Program-made: the position numbers and the translations under genes
Assembly: GCF_023277115.1 (NCBI RefSeq)
Contig: NZ_JALQCS010000001.1
Location: 1,110,001-1,174,000 of the forward strand
Length of the DNA: 64,000 nucleotides
Origin: Acidithiobacillus acidisediminis
GTDB taxonomy: Bacteria; Pseudomonadota; Gammaproteobacteria; Acidithiobacillales; Acidithiobacillaceae
Reading direction: 5' to 3'
The notes under the pieces: model-generated
Told to the model about the DNA's origin: nothing
Databases searched by the model: none
What the model saw: the letters and a program-made list of their open reading frames with translations, nothing else
Part shown: positions 28,664 through 37,420 of the stretch, piece by piece
Position numbering within the stretch: position 1 is the first letter of the stretch
Layout of the letters: each line of letters opens with the position of its first letter

Positions 28664-29329
28664 TTACCCGAGCTCTGAGTGGCCTGGGTTAAGGGATTTT
28701 TCGCGGCTCGCGCGACCGCTGCCAACCCCCCCCGCCATGGCAAAGCGGAGCGCTTGCTGTGGGCTGAGGTCAGGCAGCGGAATGATCTTGCTGCGCGGCA
28801 CTACACAGGTAAACCCACCAACGCCATAGCTCATCGGAATGAATACCGCGACACAGTCCTCGCCCGCAATTGTCGGCAGTTCCGGCAGATGATCCCGAGT
28901 GATCAGGCCCACCAGATAGCCCATGTCGCCTTCCTGACGCAGTAGCACGGCGCTGCGAAACCCCCGCTCTTTTCCACCGAAAAGGAGTTCGACGGTTTCC
29001 TGTATGGTGCTGTAGATGCTGTGCAGGACGGGAATCCGTTCCAGCAGCGCGTTCAGGCGCTCAAAGATCCATGCGGTAAGCACATGGGAGGCGAGAAACC
29101 CAACCGCAAAGATACAAAGCAAGGTCAAGACAATCCCGAGTCCCGGGATGTCCATGCCAAAGATGGCCTGAATAGGGGCGGCAAAGATGCTATCCACCCA
29201 GCCGCCAACCATCAACACGACATAGATGGTAAGACCAATGGGCAAGGAGATGAGCAGACCCTGAATGAACCAGCGGCGAGGGTGCCAGTGCCGCTGCGGG
29301 GTCAGCTTCGGTTTGGGCATTGGCAGCAT
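28664..29329 (-). CDS. DUF502 family inner-membrane protein
   Basis: 221 residues. Two N-terminal transmembrane segments (about 17-40 and 58-82) flank a short loop, followed by the conserved IPVLHSIYSTIQETVE region and a soluble C-terminal domain. That domain has GYLVGLIT, VFIPMSYGVGGF and FAMAGGVG motifs, as in DUF502. Function is unknown. The C-terminal tail is basic and variable. It lies between galU and the glrR operon in the same direction. Confidence 0.88.
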   Translation of the reverse strand: MLPMPKPKLTPQRHWHPRRWFIQGLLISLPIGLTIYVVLMVGGWVDSIFAAPIQAIFGMDIPGLGIVLTLLCIFAVGFLASHVLTAWIFERLNALLERIPVLHSIYSTIQETVELLFGGKERGFRSAVLLRQEGDMGYLVGLITRDHLPELPTIAGEDCVAVFIPMSYGVGGFTCVVPRSKIIPLPDLSPQQALRFAMAGGVGSGRASREKSLNPGHSELG

Positions 29330-29384
29330 AGCGTTGATGTGGCCTCAGTCAGCAACATAGAAAGAAGTATACGCGCGACCGCCC

Positions 29385-30791
29385 CTAAAGATCACCCTCG
29401 GCGATGCCTCGGCTTTCCTCATCCCCCTTGAAGTCCTCCGGGCGCAACTGATGTTTGCGCATCAGTTTGTACAAATCAGTGCGATGACGCCCGGCAATCC
29501 TCGCGGCACGAGAGATGTTGCCAGCCGTACTGCGCAGTAACTGTTGCAAATAATCACGCTCAAAATTGGCCTTCGCATCCTGCAGTTGTGCGAAAGTGGG
29601 AGGGGTCGCAGCGCGTCCGGTACCGGGGATGCTCGCGGCGGAAATCCAGTCCGTGGTGCTTAATGCAATGGCTTGAATAACGGCATTTTCCAGCTCGCGC
29701 ACATTGCCCGGCCAGGCGCGTTGCAACAGTTTGTCCAGGGCTTCGGAGGTAAAACCCTGAATATCTCGACCCAGGCGGGCTGCTTCGCGGTCGAGGAAAT
29801 GCTGTGCGAGGAGCAGGATATCCTCGGGTCTTTCCGCGAGGCTGGGTACCCGAAGGGGAATGACGTGCAAGCGATAGTAGAGATCTTCGCGGAATTGCCC
29901 TGCCGCGAGGAGGGCGTGAATGTCCTGATGGGTAGCGCTGATGATCCTTAGGTCGACCGGGTATTCCTCGCGTCCGCCCACCGGACGTACCTTGGCCTCC
30001 TGCAGCACCCGCAGCAATTTGACCTGGAGAGGAAGCGGCAGGTCCGCCACTTCATCGAGAAAGAGGGTTCCGCCGTGCGCGCTCCGTAACAAACCGGGGT
30101 GGTCAGAGATCGCCCCGGTGAAGGACCCCTTTACATGACCGAAGAGCTCACTTTCGGCGACATCGGCGGCAATCGCGCCACAGTTGATCGCCATAAATGG
30201 CCCGTCCTTGCGTAAGCTGGCCGCATGGATGGCGCGTGCTACGCGCTCTTTGCCGGCGCCGCTCTCGCCAGATAGAAAGATACTGGCTGGGGTCGCGGCA
30301 ACGCGTGCCACATCGTCCATCAGCGCAGCCATGGCGCGACTTCGATAGAGAAGAGAGCGGCTTGCTTGCTGCCGCAGTGTTTCCCGCAGCTGTCGGCTTT
30401 CCTGCTTGCTTTGCCATTGCTCCAGGGCTGCCTGCACCAGCTCCTGCAATTCCTCATGCCGAAACGGCTTGGCAAGGTAGCCGAAGGCATTGGCGCGCAT
30501 GGCGGCAACAGCATTGGGGATGCTACCGTGCGCGGTCAGCAGCAAAACCGGTAGTTCTGGATCCAGCTCCCGAACCCGCTCGAGGAGTTCCATCCCGTCA
30601 ATCTCTGGCATGCGCAGGTCGGTAATCAGCAAATCCGGCAGGCTGATTTCAAGCTGCTCCAAAAGGGCTGCTGGGTGAGCAAAGCTTTGCACCTGATGCC
30701 CCTCGCTTTCCAGCCATAATCCCAGGACGCGCAAAAAATCTGGATCATCATCTACCACGTAGATCGTGGCCAAGGGCGGCTCTTCCCTCAT
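29385..30791 (-). CDS. glrR: Sigma-54-dependent response regulator, GlrR/QseF type
   Basis: 468 residues. The receiver domain (1-120) has VDDDPDFL and the phospho-acceptor aspartate in ITDLRMP (about 56). The AAA+ domain (about 145-385) has Walker A GESGAGKE, the sigma-54 contact loop GSFTGA, a Walker B-type LFLDEVADL stretch and the arginine-finger region. A Fis-type helix-turn-helix follows (NISRAARIAGRHRTDLYKLM). It is the last gene of a glrK-qseG-glrR-like operon and overlaps qseG by 4 bases. GSFTGA instead of GAFTGA is a conservative change seen in some family members. A sigma-54 promoter just outside the operon at 32850 is a natural target. Confidence 0.93.
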   Translation of the reverse strand: MREEPPLATIYVVDDDPDFLRVLGLWLESEGHQVQSFAHPAALLEQLEISLPDLLITDLRMPEIDGMELLERVRELDPELPVLLLTAHGSIPNAVAAMRANAFGYLAKPFRHEELQELVQAALEQWQSKQESRQLRETLRQQASRSLLYRSRAMAALMDDVARVAATPASIFLSGESGAGKERVARAIHAASLRKDGPFMAINCGAIAADVAESELFGHVKGSFTGAISDHPGLLRSAHGGTLFLDEVADLPLPLQVKLLRVLQEAKVRPVGGREEYPVDLRIISATHQDIHALLAAGQFREDLYYRLHVIPLRVPSLAERPEDILLLAQHFLDREAARLGRDIQGFTSEALDKLLQRAWPGNVRELENAVIQAIALSTTDWISAASIPGTGRAATPPTFAQLQDAKANFERDYLQQLLRSTAGNISRAARIAGRHRTDLYKLMRKHQLRPEDFKGDEESRGIAEGDL

Positions 30792-31270
30792 GGTGCTTTC
30801 TCTCCCAGACTTTTTTTGGCTTCGGAGTGCAAGAGGGAGTTCAGCTGCGCAAGCTTCTCCTGGTGTGCTGCATTTTCCGCCTTTAGCTGCTGTAGTTGTG
30901 CCCGGAGTGTAGCGGTACTGGCGCTATGCTGTCCGTTTGGAGAGGATGGGCGTGCCGCGAGCTTGAGCCAGGAGGCGGTCAATCTGCGCCAGGGTTCGAT
31001 TTGCGTGGCCAACGCCGGATTTTGCGCTGCCAGATTCAACTCGGAATTTGCCGCCGCAACGCTCGTGCGCGTCAGGATGGGTTGCTCTAGATACTGACGC
31101 GCCAAGGCCAGGTGAATCTTCCCGCAGGCGAGTGAGCCTGCCGCACCGCAGTCAGCGAGGGCCTGCAATAAGGGTTGTGCCTTGCGGGGCTGCGTTGCGG
31201 GCAAACGCTGTACACACCCGCTTAGCAACAGACTGAAACAGAGGAGATAGAGCGCATGGCGTCTGAGCAT
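30788..31270 (-). CDS. QseG/YfhG-like outer-membrane lipoprotein
   Basis: 160 residues with a signal peptide and lipobox LSGC (Cys about 19). A helical domain has two further cysteines (ADCGAAGSLACG), and the C-terminus is a coiled coil (LRAQLQQLKAENAAHQEKLAQL). In enterobacteria QseG sits between the kinase and regulator genes and is needed to activate the kinase from the outer membrane. Position, size and lipobox fit that role. It overlaps the kinase gene by 1 base and the regulator gene by 4. Confidence 0.75.
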   Translation of the reverse strand: MLRRHALYLLCFSLLLSGCVQRLPATQPRKAQPLLQALADCGAAGSLACGKIHLALARQYLEQPILTRTSVAAANSELNLAAQNPALATQIEPWRRLTASWLKLAARPSSPNGQHSASTATLRAQLQQLKAENAAHQEKLAQLNSLLHSEAKKSLGEKAP

Positions 31271-32706
31271 CAGGTATCACCATAAGGCAGCCAGAATTCT
31301 GCCACTAGGCCAGGGTTGCTGTTGCGTACAAAAATTTTGCCCCCTTGCGCCTCGACCAGTTCGCGTGCGATGGGCAGGCCCAGGCCCGTACCCTTGCTCA
31401 GGTAGCCCTTTTCCTGCACCTGAAAAAATTCCTCGAATACCCTTTCCAGCAATGGCTCGGGAATCCCCTTGCCATAGTCGCGCACGGAAAAGTGTACGCC
31501 GTTTGTGCCATCCTCGACAGAAATCTGAATGGGCCCTGCTCCTGGCGCATACTTGCAGGCATTGGTAACCAGATTGCTGAAAATCTGGAGGAGGCGCTGC
31601 GGGTCGGCCCGTACTTTTCGCTGCGTGTGGCAGCGGATCTCGAGCTGCTGGTTTTTCTGCGCCAGGTAACTGCGAAAGCGTAGTTCAAATTCTCGTAACA
31701 AGGCATCGGGATCAAGCGCCTCTATATGACAATCGAGGTTGCGTGCACGCAAGGCATGCAGATCGAGCATTTCCTGAATGGCGAGGAACAGCTCCTGCAT
31801 TTGCCGGGTAATGATTTCGAGGATTTCCTTTTGGCGCTGATCCAGCGTTCCAAATCGTTCACTGAGGAGCAGATCTGCGCCGGAACGGGCGGAGGCCAGT
31901 GGGGTCTTTAGCTCATGGGAAATCTGACTGAGAAAGACGTGACGTGATTTTTCCTCTTCCTCCAGGCGCTCCTGCATCAGGGAAATGCTCTTCGCCATGG
32001 CGCGCAATTCTGGTGGTCCCCTTTCGGCAACCAAGGCGCTTTTCCCGGCAGCGATGTCGTCCAAGGCCGCGCGTATGGCCAGCATGGGACGGGTGAGACT
32101 GACCTTTACGCGCCAGCTTACCAGTGCGGCAAGGATTGCGCTCAGTAAGACCAAGGCCAACATGAGCCAGGTAGCCTGTTGTCGAGCGATCTCGACCTGC
32201 TTCGCTTCGTGTTGAAAGAGCTGTTGTAAGTCGTCGTTCAGCTTGTCCAGTTGGGTATCGAGCACGCCCTGCTGCGGCTGGAGCGGTTTCGGGCTGGCTT
32301 GCAGAAGTGCCTGTAGTTGCCCTTGCACAGCGCGAACATCGGCCTCGATCTGGGGATACGGTCCCAGTTTTGGTTGCAGACGATTGAGCTGACTGAGCTC
32401 CTGCTGCAGCAGATGCAGGGCGGCTTCTCGATACCCTTGTTGTGGCAATACCTCGGCCAAACGTTCATAAAATTCGGCTTGCTGCTGCAACGCGCTGATC
32501 TGCAGCGCATCCCGTTGTAGCGGAATGGCTACTTGGAGCAGGGTGTCACTACTTTTCTGCAGGGTATGTACCGCGTGGAGCGCAAAAATACTGATTGCCG
32601 TCACCCCGATGACGATGAGGAGTGCGAACCAGAGCACTCGCCGCAGCAAGGAACCGCGCGGCAGGTTACCATCGTCAATCGCTGCCGATGGGAAGGGGCT
32701 AGACAT
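31270..32706 (-). CDS. glrK: Membrane sensor histidine kinase, GlrK/QseE type
   Basis: About 478 residues. A first transmembrane segment (about 25-45) is followed by a helical periplasmic sensor of roughly 140 residues. A second transmembrane segment (AAWLMLALVLLS-like) and a HAMP domain come next, then a HisKA domain with the phospho-acceptor histidine in SQISHELKTPL. The ATPase domain has its N box at FSNLVTNACKYA and G boxes DYGKGIP and KGTGLGL. The start is uncertain: ATGs at 32706, 32742 and 32787 all lack a good ribosome site. 32706 is chosen as the shortest start that keeps the first membrane segment. A perfect palindrome overlaps this start, suggesting operon autoregulation. It heads the operon with QseG and GlrR. 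Confidence 0.88.
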   Translation of the reverse strand: MSSPFPSAAIDDGNLPRGSLLRRVLWFALLIVIGVTAISIFALHAVHTLQKSSDTLLQVAIPLQRDALQISALQQQAEFYERLAEVLPQQGYREAALHLLQQELSQLNRLQPKLGPYPQIEADVRAVQGQLQALLQASPKPLQPQQGVLDTQLDKLNDDLQQLFQHEAKQVEIARQQATWLMLALVLLSAILAALVSWRVKVSLTRPMLAIRAALDDIAAGKSALVAERGPPELRAMAKSISLMQERLEEEEKSRHVFLSQISHELKTPLASARSGADLLLSERFGTLDQRQKEILEIITRQMQELFLAIQEMLDLHALRARNLDCHIEALDPDALLREFELRFRSYLAQKNQQLEIRCHTQRKVRADPQRLLQIFSNLVTNACKYAPGAGPIQISVEDGTNGVHFSVRDYGKGIPEPLLERVFEEFFQVQEKGYLSKGTGLGLPIARELVEAQGGKIFVRNSNPGLVAEFWLPYGDT

Positions 32707-32718
32707 CCGACGGATGTC
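32702..32718. promoter_or_regulatory. Palindrome at the glrK start, candidate GlrR site
   Basis: GACATCC-N3-GGATGTC is a perfect 7-base inverted repeat. E. coli GlrR sites are built from TGTC and GACA half-sites, and the same half-sites occur here in the opposite order. It lies about 160 bases upstream of the start predicted for the divergent sigma-54 promoter, a usual enhancer distance. Confidence 0.4.
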
Positions 32719-32849
32719 ATGGATGGCTGCAAAAGGTCGCATGCCTGACAGTCTATCGCGTCGCGGCATTTTCGCTACTGTAGCCATTTGACCACGGTGG
32801 GCGCGACGTTCGGAGGGCTAAGCTGCCGATTTGGCGAGCCCCGCGCTTT

Positions 32850-32865
32850 TGGCATGTCGATTGCA
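32850..32865 (+). promoter_or_regulatory. Sigma-54 promoter of the gene facing the glrK operon
   Basis: TGGCAT-N5-TTGCA differs from the TGGCAC-N5-TTGCA consensus at one position, with GG and GC exactly 10 bases apart. Transcription would start near 32877, 31 bases before the ATG at 32908. No other sigma-54 gene is near, so the adjacent GlrR is the likely activator. Confidence 0.8.
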
Positions 32866-32907
32866 TTAGAAAAAACGAATATTCTGATACACGCCAGGAG
32901 CTCTGCC

Positions 32908-33420
32908 ATGCATTTATTGGTTCTTCAGAAACCGGGATATCCTCACCGCTATGCATTGATTTCCCGTGAGGGCGAGCTGCTGTTGCTCGATTTCCATCAG
33001 GAGACCTTGGAAGAGGATTTGGATACGGCTTTAGCTGTCGTCGCGGAACCAGGTCGAGTGTTGATTCTGCAGACGCACTCGGACCCCGCCTTGCAAGAGG
33101 CACGGGAGCGTCTACATCTGCTTTTGCCAGAGGCTGACAGTCTTGTGCCAGAGGATGATCTGTCTGCCTTGGCACCACGTCGCTTTGGCCGGCATGGGCT
33201 CCAGATCCTGCCGATGGGCTTTGGTTTCTGGGGCTACGCACTGGGGAATTACCTTTTCCTGGGGAGTGTGCGGGATCGAACTGGGCGCTGGCGCGGCGAT
33301 GCGGAGGGCAGCAAGCTGGTCGCGCAGCACGGGGCAGAGCGACAGCGTCTATGGGCTTTCCCTGCTACTGCGGAAAAGGTGATCGACTTAGCGCTTCTGC
33401 GTGCTCGCCGCGCTGCCTGA
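32908..33420 (+). CDS. Hypothetical protein, predicted GlrR/sigma-54 target
   Basis: 170 residues, soluble, without signal peptide. The N-terminal half (MHLLVLQKPG, then EGELLLLDFHQETLEEDLDTALAV) looks like a compact alpha/beta domain. The middle has an aromatic stretch GFGFWGYALGNYLFLGSVRDR. I do not recognise the family. The ATG at 32908 has AGGAG at 32896-32900 and lies just after a near-consensus sigma-54 promoter. It is divergent from the GlrK-QseG-GlrR genes. Its last 33 bases overlap the 3' end of recN on the other strand. Confidence 0.75.
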   Translation: MHLLVLQKPGYPHRYALISREGELLLLDFHQETLEEDLDTALAVVAEPGRVLILQTHSDPALQEARERLHLLLPEADSLVPEDDLSALAPRRFGRHGLQILPMGFGFWGYALGNYLFLGSVRDRTGRWRGDAEGSKLVAQHGAERQRLWAFPATAEKVIDLALLRARRAA

Positions 33421-35082
33421 GCTGTGGGCGGCATCGTCGAGGAGCTTGCGTGCCGCGCTACGCAGCCGGGCATCGATTTCGCTTCCTCCCAACATGCGGG
33501 CAATCTCGTTCGTCCGCTCGTCTGGGGGTAGGAGGCGTAGTTGGCTTTCGGTCTGCCCATCACGCACGATTTTTTCCACATGCAGATGCTGGTGTCCTTG
33601 CGCCGCGACCTGGGGCAAGTGGGTTACGCACAAGACCTGATGGGTTTTGCCCAATTGGCGCAAGAGCTTGCCGATGCGCTCGGCTACCGCACCGCCGACG
33701 CCCACATCGACCTCGTCAAAGATCAAGGTCTCGACCTCATCGAGCTTGAGCAACACTTGCAGGGCGAGGCTGATGCGCGCCAGTTCACCGCCGGAGGCCA
33801 CCATGGTCAAAGGCTGCGCCGGATGCCCTGGATTCACGGAGATCCAGATTTCCAGGTGATCCCATCCGCTGCTTGACCAGTGCCTTTCCTCCGCCTGGGT
33901 ACGCAGGCGTAGTTCGACGATTGCATGTTGCATACCCAGGGCGCGTACCTGTTCCTGCACGGCTGCAGCCAATCGCGGAGCTGCGTCTTGGCGTGCCCTA
34001 CTAAGGATTTCGGCCTGCTGCTGATATTGCGCCAGACAATGACGCAGGAGTTCAGCGGCGGCGGCCAGGGGATCTCCGGCGCCACGGTCCGAGCCAAATT
34101 CTGCTGCCAGTTGCGCCTGCAAGGCGAGGAGGCCGTCCATGTCGGTGCGATGTTTGCGTTGCAGATCCTGTAGTTCCTGCAGACGGCGCGCGACTTGCGC
34201 AAGGCGTTCTGGTTCTGCCTCCAAATGGTGCAGATAGTTGCGTAGTTCTTCGATCGCCTCGCTCATCTGGATTTCCGCGGCTTGGAGGAGCTCCATGCTG
34301 TTCGTTAGCTGAGGATCCTTCTGTGCTGCTTGGCCAACGCCTCGCTGTGCCTCCCCCAGACGCAGCAAAGCACCGCCTTCTTCATCCAAAGCTACGAGGG
34401 CGGTGTCCACCCCCGCACGAATCTGTTCAACCGCCGCAAGGCGACGCTCTTCCTCTTGCAGTTCTTCCCATTCTCCCGGACGCAGAGCGACACGTTGCAA
34501 TTCCTGGTGGAGAAATTCCCGCCACTCGCGCTGCGCGGCGTGGTCGGCTTGTGCACTACGGCGCTGCTCCCAATCCTGCCGTGCCTCCCGCCAAGCACGC
34601 CAATGCTGCCCTACGACAGCAAGCTGTTCTCCACTGTTGGCAAAGCGGTCGAGAAGGGCGAGCTGCCGCTCGGGTTTGAGCAACTGCAGGTGGGCATGCT
34701 GGCCAAGGATGTCGAGTAATAGCGTGCCCAGCTCGCGCGCCTGCTGACTGCTGATGGCGCGACCATTCAGGAAGAGGCGACTGCGCCCCTGGAGTGGGAG
34801 AAGGCGACGAACAATGATCTGCTCCTCCATCTCGAAACCTTGTTTGTTCAGCCACTGCTCTGTTTGAACCGTCCCTGCAAAGATGCCTATGATTTCTGCC
34901 TGCTCGGCACCATGCCGCACCATCTGTGGCGTGCCCTTATCCCCCATGAGCAAGGAAATCGCATCGATGAGGATGGATTTCCCCGCACCGGTTTCTCCGG
35001 TAAGCACGGTGAGCCCTTCATGAAACGCAATGTCGAGCTGACGAATCAGCGCAAAGTCCCGTATCTGTAGGTCTAGTAACAT
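33388..35082 (-). CDS. recN: DNA repair protein RecN
   Basis: 564 residues, the normal RecN size. The N-terminal SMC-like ATPase head has Walker A GETGAGKSILIDA (about residues 30-42). A long coiled coil spans about 160-370. The C-terminal head has the signature VASGGELARISLAL, Walker B LIFDEVDVGVGGAVAE, and QVLCVTHLPQVAA. It holds broken DNA ends during recombinational repair. The ATG at 35082 overlaps the NAD kinase stop codon by one base (TGATG), and GAGG precedes it. Its 3' end overlaps the convergent gene at 32908-33420. Confidence 0.95.
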   Translation of the reverse strand: MLLDLQIRDFALIRQLDIAFHEGLTVLTGETGAGKSILIDAISLLMGDKGTPQMVRHGAEQAEIIGIFAGTVQTEQWLNKQGFEMEEQIIVRRLLPLQGRSRLFLNGRAISSQQARELGTLLLDILGQHAHLQLLKPERQLALLDRFANSGEQLAVVGQHWRAWREARQDWEQRRSAQADHAAQREWREFLHQELQRVALRPGEWEELQEEERRLAAVEQIRAGVDTALVALDEEGGALLRLGEAQRGVGQAAQKDPQLTNSMELLQAAEIQMSEAIEELRNYLHHLEAEPERLAQVARRLQELQDLQRKHRTDMDGLLALQAQLAAEFGSDRGAGDPLAAAAELLRHCLAQYQQQAEILSRARQDAAPRLAAAVQEQVRALGMQHAIVELRLRTQAEERHWSSSGWDHLEIWISVNPGHPAQPLTMVASGGELARISLALQVLLKLDEVETLIFDEVDVGVGGAVAERIGKLLRQLGKTHQVLCVTHLPQVAAQGHQHLHVEKIVRDGQTESQLRLLPPDERTNEIARMLGGSEIDARLRSAARKLLDDAAHSSGSAASTQKR

Positions 35083-35957
35083 CAATCCTCGCCGGGGGGT
35101 TCGGCCCAATGCAGTTTGCCACGGAGTATGGCAAAGAAGTCCTGTTCCTGAGGATGAATGAACAGCGCCTCGCAATCGGCGCGATGCACATGGATTTCGT
35201 CGCCCGTAACCATGGGAAAGGAGCTGTGGCTATCGAGACTGAGGGCAGCGGGGTAACGGGCAGTGATCAATTTGAAACGCAGCGGTAAGTGATCCGGAAG
35301 TACGATTGGTCGCGTGCTCAAGGTGTGGGGGCAGATCGGGACGAGCAGTAAGGCGCGTAGCTCGGGCGTAAGAATCGGGCCGCCAGCGGAGAGGGCGTAA
35401 GCGGTGGAACCCGTGGGAGTGGAAAGGATCAGGCCATCTGCTCGCTCGGTATACAGTTGGCGGCCATCCAGTTGTACGCCGAGTTCAATCATGCTCTCGC
35501 CGCAGCCCTTGTGGACGAAGACCTCGTTCAATGCCAGGCCGGCACCGACCAAGCTTCCCTCGCGCCACAGCTCGGCGTGCAGAACGCTGCGTCGATCCTC
35601 CACGTAGGCACCCTGGAGAATGGGCGGGAGCGTCTTGATGATGTCCTGCAAAGAGATGTCCGCCAGGAACCCGAGACGTCCCATATTAATGCCCAGGATG
35701 GGTACGTTGCGCCCCGCAAGCTCCCGCGCCGTGCTGAGCAGTGTGCCGTCACCCCCCAGAGTGATTACCAGATCACCCGGCAATGCTTCATCCAGGGAAC
35801 AAAAGGCGGGAGTCTCGAGAAAATCCTGCTGATGGCGGACGTCGACTCGTAGATCGCAGCCCCAGTGCTGCAGCTGAGTGGCCAGCTGGCGCAGGGCGGG
35901 AACCACCCCACTATCGCGATATTTTCCCAGCAAAAAGATGCGCGCGAAAGACGCCAT
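35082..35957 (-). CDS. nadK: NAD kinase
   Basis: 291 residues. The conserved LGGDGTLL motif with the catalytic aspartate appears near residue 62, followed by NMGRLGFLAD, LNEVFVHKG, RADGLILSTPTGSTAYALSAGG split across two conserved blocks, and PICPHTLSTRP. It phosphorylates NAD to NADP with ATP. The ATG at 35957 follows AAGAGGA, a good ribosome site; an upstream frame to 36002 is not needed. It is coupled to recN downstream, an arrangement common in proteobacteria. Confidence 0.96.
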   Translation of the reverse strand: MASFARIFLLGKYRDSGVVPALRQLATQLQHWGCDLRVDVRHQQDFLETPAFCSLDEALPGDLVITLGGDGTLLSTARELAGRNVPILGINMGRLGFLADISLQDIIKTLPPILQGAYVEDRRSVLHAELWREGSLVGAGLALNEVFVHKGCGESMIELGVQLDGRQLYTERADGLILSTPTGSTAYALSAGGPILTPELRALLLVPICPHTLSTRPIVLPDHLPLRFKLITARYPAALSLDSHSSFPMVTGDEIHVHRADCEALFIHPQEQDFFAILRGKLHWAEPPGED

Positions 35958-35980
35958 GGGGTTCCTCTTGGTGTGTGCTG

Positions 35981-36352
35981 CTATGGTAACCCATGGCCGC
36001 AATGCGCGCAGTAGCGATCATCGGGAGCGACGGTCTGACCACAACGGGAGCAATAGGCTACCACAGTAGTCGCCGTCGTCGGTGGGCTCGGCAGGGGAGC
36101 CGCTACCGGGGCGGACGGCGCAACGGACCCTTGCTGGGACCCTCTTTTTTCATCAAGCAGCGCCCAGATGAGCGAGCCCAGCCAGCCCAAGAGACTCCAA
36201 CCCAAAAACAGGTTCAGCAAGAAGATGGCCAGAAAATTACGCGCGGAACGAGAATAGGCGATGACACTAGGAATGAAATAAATGGCCACGCCTACGGTGA
36301 TTGCGGCGATTACCGCAATCATCATCATGGATCCGAAGAATAGGTGGTCCAT
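35981..36352 (-). CDS. Superinfection-immunity-like membrane protein with a C-terminal zinc ribbon
   Basis: 123 residues. Two transmembrane segments (about 4-28 and 38-64) include NLFLGWSLLGWLGSLIWAL, the hallmark of the superinfection immunity (Imm-like) family. A Pro/Ala-rich linker and a zinc ribbon follow (YCSRCG, then YCAHCG). Phage versions block DNA injection; chromosomal copies are widespread with unknown function. A GGAGG ribosome site supports the ATG at 36352. It ends 23 bases before the nadK start. Confidence 0.8.
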   Translation of the reverse strand: MDHLFFGSMMMIAVIAAITVGVAIYFIPSVIAYSRSARNFLAIFLLNLFLGWSLLGWLGSLIWALLDEKRGSQQGSVAPSAPVAAPLPSPPTTATTVVAYCSRCGQTVAPDDRYCAHCGHGLP

Positions 36353-36514
36353 ATGTCCTCCACGCCACATGCCTTGATTATTTCACAAGCGGAGGGATCC
36401 GGCGACACAGCAGAACGACACACGCAATGGGCAGGGATTCCCGGATCTTGGGGTGCAGACCGGAGGACATCCGGGGGCCTTCTTCGGAATCCCCAGAGCG
36501 ACTATCATCGGACA

Positions 36515-37420
36515 ATGGCCAACAAAATTCTTACCCCCGCACAGATTGCCTATCTGCAGCTCCTGGATGTGCCTGTCCCGGAGGGACTCGCGACTCGGGC
36601 CTTGCCCGCCACCCTGCAGCAGAAAGAGGCAGCAGCGACCAGGAAGCGCAGCGCAGATCTATCGTCGGTAGATTTCATGGCAGACATCCCAGTGCTCTCG
36701 GCGGAGGCGCCACTGGCGGAGGAGCCCTCCCGGCATAACGATCTAACGAAAGGTAAATCCTCATCTGAAATTCTGGTGCCACCATCCCCCGGCGAATCGT
36801 CACAGCAGGAGCGAGCGGAACGCATTTCGCGCATGGACTGGCCTCTGCTCGAGGCCAGTATTCACGCCTGTCGAGCCTGTAGTTTGGGCGAAAGTCGTCA
36901 GCATGCCGTTGTCGGGGCGGGGACGCGCCCCGGCCCGTGGCTCTTCGTCGGAGAGGCGCCTGGGGCGGAAGAAGACCGCCGCGGCGAGGCCTTTGTGGGG
37001 CGTGGGGGACAGTTGCTCGACGCCATGTTGGGGGCTATGGGCCTCAGCCGGCAAGAGCAGGTCTACATCGCCAATGTACTGAAATGCCGTCCGCCGCAGA
37101 ATCGTGATCCGCTGGGACCCGAGGTGCACGCCTGCCTCCCTTTTTTGCAACGGCAGATCGCCTTGTTGCAGCCACGGATCATTGTTGCTCTGGGGCGTTT
37201 CGCCGCACAAAGCCTGTTACAGAACGCGGAGCCCTTGGCGAATCTGCGTGGTACCGTCCAACGCTATGATTCGATTCCGCTGATTGTGACCTACCATCCC
37301 GCTTATCTCCTGCGCAATCCCATCGAAAAACGCAAGGTGTGGGAGGATCTGAAGCTTGCCCTGCAAACTTATGCCGATTTGCCGCAGGGTAGAGAGGCCA
37401 GCGCCTCGGCCACGGAGTAG
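36515..37420 (+). CDS. Family 4 uracil-DNA glycosylase
   Basis: About 301 residues. After a variable 110-residue N-terminal extension come the [4Fe-4S] cysteines (C119-x2-C122 in ACRACSLG, then NVLKCRPP and a later cysteine). Motif A is GEAPGAEEDRRGEAFVGRGG and motif B is VTYHPAYLLRNP, both typical of Udg4. It excises uracil from DNA, important for heat- or acid-stressed genomes with cytosine deamination. The ATG at 36515 is chosen; the frame is open to 36344, but that would overlap the divergent gene start. The 3' end overlaps the convergent epimerase gene by 52 bases. Confidence 0.9.
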   Translation: MANKILTPAQIAYLQLLDVPVPEGLATRALPATLQQKEAAATRKRSADLSSVDFMADIPVLSAEAPLAEEPSRHNDLTKGKSSSEILVPPSPGESSQQERAERISRMDWPLLEASIHACRACSLGESRQHAVVGAGTRPGPWLFVGEAPGAEEDRRGEAFVGRGGQLLDAMLGAMGLSRQEQVYIANVLKCRPPQNRDPLGPEVHACLPFLQRQIALLQPRIIVALGRFAAQSLLQNAEPLANLRGTVQRYDSIPLIVTYHPAYLLRNPIEKRKVWEDLKLALQTYADLPQGREASASATE

